Assembly: GCA_902783365.1 (NCBI GenBank)
Contig: CACZQL010000037.1
Coordinates: 1 to 54,878 of the forward strand
Reading direction: 5' to 3'
Length of the DNA stretch: 54,878 nt
DNA from: an uncultured Bacteroidia bacterium
Lineage (GTDB): Bacteria > Bacteroidota > Bacteroidia > Bacteroidales > F082
Part shown: positions 1-6,968 of the stretch, in pieces
Layout of the letters: each line of letters starts with the position of its first letter
Position numbering within the stretch: position 1 is the first letter of the stretch
The notes under the pieces: generated by a model
What the model saw: the letters and a program-made list of their open reading frames with translations, nothing else
What the model was told of the DNA's origin: nothing
Databases searched by the model: none
Program-made: the position numbers and the translations under genes

Positions 1-914
1 AAACGGTATTTCTTGGCAGGCAGACCCAAAGAAAGGTGCCAGTTGAGACGCTCCTGCTTCCAGTGCTGGAACCACTCGAGCTCCGTGCCGGGACGGACAA
101 AGAACTGCATCTCCATCTGCTCGAACTCGCGCATGCGGAAGATGAACTGACGGGCTACAATCTCATTACGGAAGGCCTTGCCGGTTTGGGCGATGCCGAA
201 CGGAATCTTCATGCGGCCAGTCTTCTGCACGTTCAGGTAGTTGACAAAGATGCCCTGGGCGGTCTCGGGACGCAGGTAAATCGTGTCGGAACCGTCGGCC
301 ACCGAACCCATCTTGGTGGCGAACATCAGGTTGAACTGACGCACGTCGGTCCAGTTGCGGGTGCCGCTGATGGGACACACAATCTCCAGGTCGAGGATGA
401 GCTGCTTGATGGCGTCGAGGTCGTTTCTCTCCATGGCGCCGTAGAGGCGGTGGCTGATCTCTTCAATCTTGGCCTTGTGCTCCAGCACGCGCGGGTTGGT
501 GGTCACAAACTGCTCCTCGTTGAAGGCGTCGCCAAAACGCTTGCGGGCCTTCTCCACCTCCTTGTTGATCTTCTCCTCAATCTTGGCCATGTAATCCTCC
601 ACCAACACGTCGGCACGGTAGCGTTTCTTGCTGTCGCGGTTGTCGATCAGCGGGTCGTTGAAGGCATCAACGTGGCCTGAAGCCTTCCATGTGGTGGGAT
701 GCATGAAGATGGCCGCGTCGATGCCCACGATGTTCTCGTGCAGCTGCACCATGGCCTTCCACCAGTACTCGCGGATGTTCTTCTTGAGTTCCACACCGTT
801 TTGCCCATAGTCATAAACAGCTGAAAGTCCGTCATAAATCTCGCTCGACGGAAAGATGAATCCATATTCCTTCGCGTGAGCGGTGATCTTCTTGAAAAAG
901 TCCTCTTGATTCAT
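1..914 (-). CDS. glyS: Glycine--tRNA ligase, partial (C-terminal part outside window)
   Basis: Class II aminoacyl-tRNA synthetase that charges tRNA-Gly in the cytoplasm. Translating the minus strand from the ATG at 914-912 gives 304 uninterrupted residues beginning MNQEDFFKKITAHAKEYGF and running off the window at base 1. The catalytic-core signatures are visible: GIDAAIFMHPTTWKASGH near residue 65, RPETAQGIFVNY near 220, and the motif-2-like stretch FRNEIVARQFIFRMREFEQ near 257. This is the single-chain homodimeric GlyRS also found in archaea and eukaryotes, not the alpha2beta2 enzyme. Full-length proteins of this type are about 500 residues, so roughly 200 C-terminal residues (including the anticodon-binding domain) are missing only because the window ends. 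A canonical Bacteroidota promoter lies 28 bases upstream of the start, interleaved with that of the divergent gene. The assignment is secure. Confidence 0.96.
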   Translation of the reverse strand, partial: MNQEDFFKKITAHAKEYGFIFPSSEIYDGLSAVYDYGQNGVELKKNIREYWWKAMVQLHENIVGIDAAIFMHPTTWKASGHVDAFNDPLIDNRDSKKRYRADVLVEDYMAKIEEKINKEVEKARKRFGDAFNEEQFVTTNPRVLEHKAKIEEISHRLYGAMERNDLDAIKQLILDLEIVCPISGTRNWTDVRQFNLMFATKMGSVADGSDTIYLRPETAQGIFVNYLNVQKTGRMKIPFGIAQTGKAFRNEIVARQFIFRMREFEQMEMQFFVRPGTELEWFQHWKQERLNWHLSLGLPAKKYR

Positions 915-941
915 AGTGATAGTGATTTCGTTATTTGAGCG

Positions 942-974
942 CAAAAATACGCTTTTTGGATGGATTTCTCCAAA
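942..974 (-). promoter_or_regulatory. Bacteroidota-type promoter of glyS
   Basis: On the minus strand a TTTG (974-971) is followed after 21 bases by TATTTTTG (949-942), matching the Bacteroidota -33/-7 consensus. The predicted transcript starts about 20-25 bases before the glyS ATG. Its -33 box lies inside the promoter of the divergent gene. Confidence 0.7.
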
Positions 975-989
975 AAATTGTTATCTTTG
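955..989 (+). promoter_or_regulatory. Bacteroidota-type promoter of the RING/TerD gene
   Basis: TTTG (955-958), 23-base spacer, TATCTTTG (982-989). Transcription would begin near 994-996, giving a leader of about 90 bases. The two divergent promoters overlap physically, so the polymerase probably cannot occupy both at once (inference). Confidence 0.7.
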
Positions 990-994
990 CGCTC

Positions 995-1076
995 TAATAA
1001 AGGTCCAAGTGGGGCTTACTTCCATTTCTAGATAAGGGTTCGCCCTTGTATTTCAGCCCCACAATTACCTTATTAA
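995..1076 (+). promoter_or_regulatory. Structured 5' leader (three stacked helices) before the RING/TerD gene
   Basis: Almost the entire predicted leader folds. The outer helix pairs TAATAAAGGT (995-1004) with ACCTTATTA (1067-1075), with one bulged A. The middle helix pairs GTGGGGCT (1009-1016) with AGCCCCAC (1055-1062), a perfect 8 bp. The inner hairpin is AAGGG-TTCG-CCCTT (1034-1047). The outer helix closes 11 bases before the ATG at 1087, where it could affect ribosome access. No known riboswitch class is recognised, so function is inferred only from the pairing and position. Confidence 0.55.
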
Positions 1077-1086
1077 TAATATTGCC

Positions 1087-3381
1087 ATGAACGTAAAAAC
1101 CATGCAGAAGGTGGCTTTGCGTCACCGGGCCGTGTTCCTCCCCTTGGAGAAGGCCGAAATTCCCTTTGATTATCAACCTACTGCTCCTTTGATGGCCTTT
1201 GTGGCCCGATTGAAAGAAAACGGCTACACTGTGAGCGAGGAGCTTTTGCACGCTTTGGCGAAAGTGCCGACACGGACGCTCGTCGAGGTCACCGAGGTCA
1301 TCCGCGAGGCTTTGGGCATCGACTTGAACTGGGCCCCCTTGGTGAAAGGCTGGGACGTGCCCACGGGTGAGACTTACGCCGACCACCTCATCACTTTGGT
1401 CGTCAACCTTTTCGGTGGGAAACAAGCCGGCTTCAAAGGCGTCACCATGCCCTGCGGACACTTCATCCCCGAAGGCACCTTTCCCATCGAACGCTACAAC
1501 GGATGCCCCTTCTGCGGCACCCCCTTCCGCACCGCCAACTTTGTGTATCACGGCCAGGGCAGCAAGCTGAAAGAGCTGCGACTCTTTACCCTCGCCGATA
1601 TGGAACAGCTGTTCCGTAACTTGCTGCAGTCGCCCACCCCCTTGGACGCTACCCAGCTCGACTCGCTGAAGCTGCTGCTCGGAGAACTCGAACTTCCTGA
1701 GAACGTGGAGATCCCGATGAAAGAGACCCTGATGGTGGTCATCAGTGGCGCGGGCCACACTGCGGAAGGACGCAAGGCGGTGGAAAAGCAAATCGCTGTG
1801 GGACTGCGTTATCTGAAGTCGCCCACGGATATCCTCCGCTATTTCTGGTACGAGAAGACCGGGATGGTGAAGGTCATCGAGCCGAAATACCTGGTGGAGA
1901 TGGAGCGCAAAGCCCAACGGCACCGCTGGGCCATGAACGACCAAAGCGAGGAGAAAGCCGCCCAGAAACGCCAAGCGCTGAAGCTGCAATACGACCGCAA
2001 ACACTGCCGCATGGCCGCCACCTGGCTCAACGCCCTCCCCATGGACGCGCGTAAGGCGGCAGAGGAGATGCACCCCAAACGGGGGATGTGGGTGCGGCTC
2101 ATCCACGCGCTGCGACTGGGCGAATACTCGCGCCGCAAGGGCTTCGAACCCCTCGCACAACTCCTTGACGTGTTTTATAAACAAGACTATGAACCCTGGA
2201 TGGGCAAGGTGGAGAAAGCCCGACGCGACAATAACACCCCCGAACTGCTGAGGATGCTCTGTCAACGCCCCGGCCTGTTCGCCCGCTGCCTCTTCGCCAC
2301 CATGCTGCGTTTCGGCAAGGACGAGACTTTGAATGCCTTTGAGCGTGTGAGCGACACCCTGCCCGCAAGGCTGGTGCTGTCGTTGGGCAATGCCGCCGAC
2401 GCCTATTTCGACCTCGACCAGATCCGGATAGCGCGACCCATCACAGGTGGCACCCATCCGGTGCAACCCAACGCGCTGCTTTCACTCTATAGCGAGGACC
2501 AGCGCAAAGCCATGGTCAATGAAGTCAACAACCTGTATGCCAACACGATGCGTCGTCGTTTTGCCGCCGCTCATAACGATGCCAAGACCATCTATATAGA
2601 CCCCCGTCTCTATGAGATTCCGGTGAGCATCGGCGACCGAAGCACCACCGTGCAGGATACCTCGTGCGCCTTGCAAGGCACCCGTTTCCCCGTCGAGGGC
2701 GACGCGGTGCGACTGTTCTTGCAATGGGGCAAGGGACTGCCCGCCCAGCCTCTCGACATGGACCTCAGCTGCCATATAGCCTTCAACAACGGGGTCTCCG
2801 TGGAATGCGCTTACTTCAACCTCACAGCGCCTGGAGCCAAACACTCGGGCGACATCCGTAGCATCCCCAACCAGGTGGGCACCGCCGAGTATATCGAGCT
2901 CTCCCTGCCTGAATTGCAGCAGGCCGGGGCGAAGTTCGTGGTGTTCACCTGCAACGCCTACACGTCGGGGAACCTCTCACCAAACCTCATGGTGGGCTGG
3001 ATGGACTCCGCCTATCCCATGACCATCTCGGAAGAGAACGGCGTGGCTTACGACCCCTCCTGTGTGCAACACATCGTCCGCGTGAGCGAGGGCAACCTCT
3101 CCAAAGGCTTGGTGTTCGGCGTGCTGAAGGTGGAGGAACGTGAGATCGTCTGGCTGGAGATGCCTTTCATGGGCCAGACCGTGCACGACCTCGACACGGA
3201 CTCCGTCGAAGCCATGCTCCGCCGCCTGGAGGAAAAGCTCTCCGTTGGCGCCCTCCTCGACCTCAAACGCGAAGGTCAAGACCTCATCCTCGTCACTGAC
3301 CCGCAATTAGCCGACGAGGCCTATACCTACGAATGGGCCCTCGATCCTGCTGCCGTTTCAGCTTTGTTGAATGCGGAATAA
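1087..3381 (+). CDS. Large RING-like zinc-finger protein with TerD-like C-terminal domain
   Basis: A 764-residue cytoplasmic protein without signal peptide or membrane segment. A zinc-binding cluster of the prokaryotic RING-finger type is visible: C123-x-H125, then C140-x2-C143, set in CGHF...GCPFCGTPF. The middle (about 150-500) is helical and rich in basic residues. The C-terminal part (about 510-690) reads like a TerD/stress-response fold, with DMDLSC at 557-562, which resembles the acidic Ca-binding start of TerD domains, and a later GWMDSAYP segment. This combination resembles the bacterial MXAN_6230/SCO0854-type RING-domain family, recalled from memory. The function is unknown; related architectures have been linked to tellurite-resistance-type (Ter) and phage- or stress-response networks. 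No other ter gene is nearby. The ATG at 1087 is supported by the promoter at 955-989 and the leader. Confidence 0.72.
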   Translation: MNVKTMQKVALRHRAVFLPLEKAEIPFDYQPTAPLMAFVARLKENGYTVSEELLHALAKVPTRTLVEVTEVIREALGIDLNWAPLVKGWDVPTGETYADHLITLVVNLFGGKQAGFKGVTMPCGHFIPEGTFPIERYNGCPFCGTPFRTANFVYHGQGSKLKELRLFTLADMEQLFRNLLQSPTPLDATQLDSLKLLLGELELPENVEIPMKETLMVVISGAGHTAEGRKAVEKQIAVGLRYLKSPTDILRYFWYEKTGMVKVIEPKYLVEMERKAQRHRWAMNDQSEEKAAQKRQALKLQYDRKHCRMAATWLNALPMDARKAAEEMHPKRGMWVRLIHALRLGEYSRRKGFEPLAQLLDVFYKQDYEPWMGKVEKARRDNNTPELLRMLCQRPGLFARCLFATMLRFGKDETLNAFERVSDTLPARLVLSLGNAADAYFDLDQIRIARPITGGTHPVQPNALLSLYSEDQRKAMVNEVNNLYANTMRRRFAAAHNDAKTIYIDPRLYEIPVSIGDRSTTVQDTSCALQGTRFPVEGDAVRLFLQWGKGLPAQPLDMDLSCHIAFNNGVSVECAYFNLTAPGAKHSGDIRSIPNQVGTAEYIELSLPELQQAGAKFVVFTCNAYTSGNLSPNLMVGWMDSAYPMTISEENGVAYDPSCVQHIVRVSEGNLSKGLVFGVLKVEEREIVWLEMPFMGQTVHDLDTDSVEAMLRRLEEKLSVGALLDLKREGQDLILVTDPQLADEAYTYEWALDPAAVSALLNAE

Positions 3382-3384
3382 TCA

Positions 3385-3803
3385 ATCGCCCGTAGGGCGA
3401 AAGATGGTTAGAATCGTAAATGGTTTCCCTCGTAGAATCGCCCTTTAGGGCGAAAGATGGTTAGAATGATTAGAATCGAAAAAGACCCCTTGTGGAATCG
3501 CCCTTTAGGGCGAAAGATGATTAGAAAAAAATGAGGGTTATAGGACCTCACCCCCGACCCCTCTCCATAGTGGAGAGGGGAGCGTTCTACGCAGAGGACC
3601 TGTTGGGAATCGCCCGTAGGGCGAAAGATGATTAGAACGCATTCCGTCCCCCCACGTGGAATCGCCCGTAGGGCGAAAGATGGTTAGAATCGTAAATGGT
3701 TTCCCTCGTAGAATCGCCCTTTAGGGCGAAAGATGATTAGAATGGTTAGAACCGTAATGGCCTCCTCATGGAATCGCCCTTTAGGGCGAAAGATGATGAG
3801 AAT
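3385..3803 (+). repeat. Array of seven dispersed palindromic repeats (forward orientation)
   Basis: Seven copies of a roughly 30-base unit whose core reads AATCGCCCNTAGGGCGAAAG followed by ATGNTTAGAA. They start near 3385, 3436, 3495, 3607, 3659, 3712 and 3771. Each core is a perfect hairpin (TCGCCC or CGCCCT arms). Spacers are irregular (20-80 bases) and partly duplicated: a stretch beginning CGTAAATGGTTTCCCTCGTA occurs twice. The array begins directly behind the RING/TerD stop codon. No cas gene, and spacers are not unique. Confidence 0.85.
3526..3640 (-). repeat. Composite 115-base repeat, inverted copy of the units at 14.2-14.5 kb
   Basis: The reverse complement of this stretch matches the 111-112 base units at 14211-14532 almost base for base. 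It has the same TCGCCC palindrome, the same CCTCTGCGTAGAACGCTC stretch, the perfect 10-bp arms CCCCTCTCCA/TGGAGAGGGG, and the same closing CCTATAACCCTCATTTTTT. It is embedded among the simple repeats of the first array. Confidence 0.85.
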
Positions 3804-3809
3804 GGTTAA

Positions 3810-3980
3810 AATCGTAATGGCCTCCTTGGTGTTTACAAGGTAGGATTTAACCAATCTTCAAGTAATGATAGAGATAGCTATGTTTATATTCTTAGATTTC
3901 AATATATTATATTAAAAATGTTTGAAATGGATAGGTTAAAAATAGAAAAATGCATTAATTTATTGTTAATGAGGAGATAA
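3810..3980 (+). pseudogene. Possible remnant of a coding tail in an AT-rich island
   Basis: Between the two opposed repeat arrays the sequence is strikingly AT-rich. One frame is open from 3810 to the TAA at 3978-3980 (56 codons) and reads plausibly protein-like (GVYKVGFNQSSSNDRDSY, then hydrophobic/basic residues). There is no start codon near its beginning and no recognisable family. AT-rich DNA seldom stays open this long by chance, but it is not impossible. This is weak evidence for a decayed or transferred fragment. Confidence 0.2.
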
Positions 3981-4020
3981 ATATTTATTATTTCAAGAAT
4001 TAGTTAAATATTGTTTATTC

Positions 4021-4302
4021 TCAAACCATCTCTCGCCCTAACGGGCGATTCGGAGAGGAATCTTTCCTGTTCTAACCATCTCTCGCCCTAACGGGCGATT
4101 CGGAGAAGGACCTTTCCTGTTCTAACCATCTCTCGCCCTAACGGGCGATTCTGAGAGGGACCTTTCCTGTTCTAACCATCTCTCGCCCTAACGGGCGATT
4201 CTTAGAGGGACCTTTCCTGTTCTAACCATCTCTCGCCCTATCGGGCGATTCTGAGAAGGACCTTTCCTGTTCTAACCATCTCTCGCCCTAACGGGCGATT
4301 CC
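4021..4302 (-). repeat. Six-unit tandem repeat with exact 50-base period (opposite orientation)
   Basis: Units with the core TCTCGCCCTAACGGGCGATT begin at 4031, 4081, 4131, 4181, 4231 and 4281, exactly 50 bases apart. Each unit contains a 6-bp hairpin (TCGCCC-TAAC-GGGCGA) and a second small imperfect hairpin (AGGA...TCCT). The only core variant is TATC in the loop of unit five. Orientation is opposite to the array at 3385-3803. The near-identical linkers rule out CRISPR spacers. Confidence 0.9.
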
Positions 4303-4438
4303 ATGAGATTCACATTTTTTCCATGAGGAATGATAGGTTCGTGGATCTTTTAGAAACGGCTTGAATGACCATTAGCTATCAGCGCAGGGCACGCCCTGAG
4401 GATGACAACGGATAATCCTATCGCCCGGGTTTGTTATT

Positions 4439-4469
4439 TTTGTGGATTCTCTTTTTTTTGTTAATTTTG
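4439..4469 (+). promoter_or_regulatory. Bacteroidota-type promoter of the zinc-ribbon gene
   Basis: TTTG (4439-4442), 19-base spacer, TAATTTTG (4462-4469). It lies 25 bases before the ATG at 4494 and shows that the longer frame opening at 4431 with TTG cannot be the real start. Confidence 0.7.
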
Positions 4470-4493
4470 CTGCTTCATTTTTATCTTGTCATC

Positions 4494-5285
4494 ATGAAAG
4501 TCAAATGTAACTATTGCGGATCGTTGATTGATGAGACCCTGGAGAGCTGTCCCCATTGCAATGCGCCGCTCTCCGGAGCCAACCGGGTTTCCGAAAAACA
4601 ACCCAAGACCATCGAGGATCTCAAACAATGGTATGTGGGGCACCACCTTCCCCCTGAGGAAGTCACTCGCTTCTTCATCGGCAAGGACATCCGCGAGCCC
4701 AAAGCCTTCGGTATCTATAAAAACGAGGTGGGCGACTGCGTGGTCTATAAGAACAAATCTACCGGAGAACGCGCCATCCGCTATCAAGGCTCCGACGAGG
4801 CCTACGCTGTCAACGAGCTTTACCAGCGTCTCAAAGCTGAGATTGCCGACCAAAAACAAGCGCGTCCTAATCCCAATCCTGCTCCCCAACCCCAGAAGAA
4901 GCGCCGCAAAGGTTGTTTTATCTTTGTGATCCTCTTTGTTCTTGCTTCCCTCATCACTGCCATCTTCGACAATTCCGCGCCGAATGGCTATTATAATTAC
5001 CATGGTCAGCAATACTATCATCAAGGTTCCAGTTGGTATTACTATGATTCCAACACCGACGACTGGTATAAATCGGACGACACAAAAACCCTCGACAAGC
5101 AAATCACCGACGATAACGCCTCCGACTACCGTTATTATTACCATCAAGGAAAAGATTTTGAATCCACCACCTGGTACGATGCCGGCCAGCACAACAATGA
5201 TTCCGACTGGGACAACGACAGCGACTGGGACTCCGGAGGCGACTCCTGGGATAGCAACGATACCGACTGGGACTCCGACTGGTAA
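4494..5285 (+). CDS. Zinc-ribbon, single-pass membrane protein with W/Y/D-rich tail
   Basis: A 263-residue protein starting MKVKCNYCGSLID. The N-terminus is a zinc ribbon with two CxxC knuckles (C5/C8 and C19/C22: CNYC, CPHC). A mixed domain (about 35-125) follows, then a proline/basic linker (QPQKKRRKGC), one transmembrane helix (about 140-158, FIFVILFVLASLITAIF) and a roughly 105-residue tail. The tail is dominated by Tyr, Trp and Asp, ending in repeated SDWD/TDWD motifs. By the positive-inside rule the ribbon is cytoplasmic and the acidic-aromatic tail faces the periplasm. Zinc-ribbon plus one helix is common among uncharacterised Bacteroidota proteins; no specific function can be given. 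The gene has its own promoter and is followed 45 bases later by thpR. Confidence 0.75.
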   Translation: MKVKCNYCGSLIDETLESCPHCNAPLSGANRVSEKQPKTIEDLKQWYVGHHLPPEEVTRFFIGKDIREPKAFGIYKNEVGDCVVYKNKSTGERAIRYQGSDEAYAVNELYQRLKAEIADQKQARPNPNPAPQPQKKRRKGCFIFVILFVLASLITAIFDNSAPNGYYNYHGQQYYHQGSSWYYYDSNTDDWYKSDDTKTLDKQITDDNASDYRYYYHQGKDFESTTWYDAGQHNNDSDWDNDSDWDSGGDSWDSNDTDWDSDW

Positions 5286-5330
5286 ATAAACTGTTAACTT
5301 CCAACTGCAAACTGCCAACTTCCAACTATC

Positions 5331-5900
5331 ATGAAGCGTACTTTTTTAGCCATACCAATTCCTGTAGGCACTGAGTTTCCGGCTTTGATGAGCCGCCTGA
5401 AGCGCAACCTAGAGCATGAGCGCCGCAATATTAACTGGTGCAAAGATAATCAAATCCATTTAACCCTCAAGTTTGTGGGGGACACCCCCGACGAGGACCT
5501 CCCAAAAATCATCGCGGCTTGCCAACAAGTGGCCAAACACCATAGCCCTTTCACCATGGACTTCAACCGCACGGGCATCTTCGGCAGCAACCACTCGCCA
5601 AGGGTGCTTTGGCTGGGTATGAACGACGAGCCCAAGGCCCTTTACGACTTGGAAGAGGATGTCCTTGATGCTTTCGACGGTTTGGGCTATCTCCGTGACC
5701 GCCAGAACTTTGTGCCGCATCTCACGCTCTGCCGCATCAAACAGCTCATCGACAAGCCTTTTTTCCAACAGGTGTATCAAGGCATCGAACAAAAGACTTA
5801 CCTCCACACGGAGGTCCAAGAAATCGTTTATTACCAAAGCTTCCTTCAACCCACCGGAGCCGTCTATCGCGCCCTGAAAAGGATTCCGCTTGGCGGATAG
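5331..5900 (+). CDS. thpR: RNA 2',3'-cyclic phosphodiesterase (2'-5' RNA ligase family)
   Basis: A 2H phosphoesterase of 189 residues, the normal size. Both catalytic HxTL motifs are present: HLTL at H43 and HLTL at H130. The N-terminus MKRTFLAIPIP is typical of the family, in which this strand forms part of the active-site cleft. Family members open 2',3'-cyclic phosphates on RNA ends and can reversibly join tRNA halves by 2'-5' bonds in vitro; the physiological role is poorly defined. It acts in the cytoplasm. It is preceded by a 45-base AC-rich linker made of short direct repeats (AACTTCCAACT type) and is probably co-transcribed with the zinc-ribbon gene. The AT-rich stretch behind it holds the ptb promoter. 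Confidence 0.9.
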   Translation: MKRTFLAIPIPVGTEFPALMSRLKRNLEHERRNINWCKDNQIHLTLKFVGDTPDEDLPKIIAACQQVAKHHSPFTMDFNRTGIFGSNHSPRVLWLGMNDEPKALYDLEEDVLDAFDGLGYLRDRQNFVPHLTLCRIKQLIDKPFFQQVYQGIEQKTYLHTEVQEIVYYQSFLQPTGAVYRALKRIPLGG

Positions 5901-5942
5901 TCTTTTTTAATACTTTTTGGAGGATAGTGTTTTTTTAATACT

Positions 5943-5975
5943 TTTGTGATTGATTGAAAAAAAACACTATCTTTG
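5943..5975 (+). promoter_or_regulatory. Bacteroidota-type promoter of ptb-buk
   Basis: TTTG (5943-5946), 21-base spacer, TATCTTTG (5968-5975). The predicted leader of about 50 bases consists of AT-rich direct repeats (TTTAAATCTTTAAATT). Confidence 0.7.
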
Positions 5976-6031
5976 CCCATCTAAAATTTTTAAATCTTTA
6001 AATTTTAAATCTTTAAATCTCAAATATAAAC

Positions 6032-6937
6032 ATGGAAATCCGTAAATTAGAGCAAATGTTCGAGGTTTTGCGCAGCAAACCCAAGAAACGCCTCGTGGCC
6101 GCCTACGCCAACGACGACCACACCATCTGTGCAGTACATGCTGCCGTGAAAGAAGGTCTCATCGATGCCACCCTTATTGGTGACCAAGCCGTCATCGCCG
6201 AGGTGTGCAAAGCCGAGAACATCGACATCAACAGCTTCAAAGTCATCCATGAGCCTGTGGATGTGAAGGCTGCCGCCATGGCCTGCGACCTCATCAACGC
6301 CGGCGAGGCTGACATCCTCATGAAGGGACTGTTGCCCACCGACAAGTACATGCGCGCCATCCTCAACAAGGAACGCGGCCTCTGCCCGCCCAACGTCACG
6401 CTGGCCCACGTCGCCGTGATCGAAAACCCCAACTACCACAAACTGATGGTCGCCTCCGACTGCGCCATCATCCCGTTGCCCGACCTCAAGCAGAAGCAAC
6501 AGCTGCTTAAATATGTCACCGACGTGGCTAAGAACCTCGGTGTCAGCTGCCCCAAGGTCGCCATGGTCACCGCCACCGAGCAGATGAGCGCTGGCATCCC
6601 CGCCTGCGTTGACGCCGCCATCATCGCCAAGATGAACGAGCGCGGACAAATCAAAGGCTGTGTGGTGGAAGGCCCCATCAGCCTCGACCTGGCCTGCGAC
6701 GCCGAAACTGCCGCCATCAAAGGCATGAAGAGCCCCGTCGCCGGCGACGCCGACTGCCTCGTGTTCCCCAACCTCGAGAGCTCCAACGTGTTCTACAAGT
6801 GCTGCACCAAGTTCGACAAGAGCGAGGTCGGTGCCATGCTCATGGGCGCCAAAGTGCCTTGCGTGCTCAGCTCCCGCGGCGACACCTCCAAGACCAAGTT
6901 GTATTCAATCGCCTTAGCCGCCCTCATGGCAAAATAA
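6032..6937 (+). CDS. ptb: Phosphate butyryltransferase
   Basis: Converts butyryl-CoA and phosphate to butyryl phosphate and CoA in the cytoplasm. The 301-residue length and overall sequence match the phosphate acetyl/butyryltransferase family. There is an N-terminal Rossmann-like region (KKRLVAAYANDDHTICAV) and the conserved substrate-site segments ADILMKGLLPTDKYMRAIL near residue 95, VVEGPISLDLA near 212 and VLSSRGDTSKTKLYSIALA at the C-terminus, where the SRGDT(S/A)xxK(L/M) pattern is diagnostic. It begins at ATG 6032 after a good promoter. buk follows 31 bases downstream, so the two form the classical ptb-buk operon. With Buk it conserves the thioester energy as ATP. Branched acyl-CoAs may also be used, as in some homologues (inference). 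Confidence 0.94.
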   Translation: MEIRKLEQMFEVLRSKPKKRLVAAYANDDHTICAVHAAVKEGLIDATLIGDQAVIAEVCKAENIDINSFKVIHEPVDVKAAAMACDLINAGEADILMKGLLPTDKYMRAILNKERGLCPPNVTLAHVAVIENPNYHKLMVASDCAIIPLPDLKQKQQLLKYVTDVAKNLGVSCPKVAMVTATEQMSAGIPACVDAAIIAKMNERGQIKGCVVEGPISLDLACDAETAAIKGMKSPVAGDADCLVFPNLESSNVFYKCCTKFDKSEVGAMLMGAKVPCVLSSRGDTSKTKLYSIALAALMAK

Positions 6938-6968
6938 ACGGAAAACTGATCACTGAAAACGGAAAACT

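Noticed and set aside
994-2466. 490-codon open frame on the minus strand opposite the RING/TerD gene
   Set aside because: Antisense shadow. The plus-strand frame has a promoter, zinc motif and domain signal, while this one shows low-complexity His/Gly/Val use and no family features.
4021-4302. CRISPR array
   Set aside because: The 50-base periodic units differ only slightly in the linkers, the repeat core is a short palindrome and no cas gene is present.
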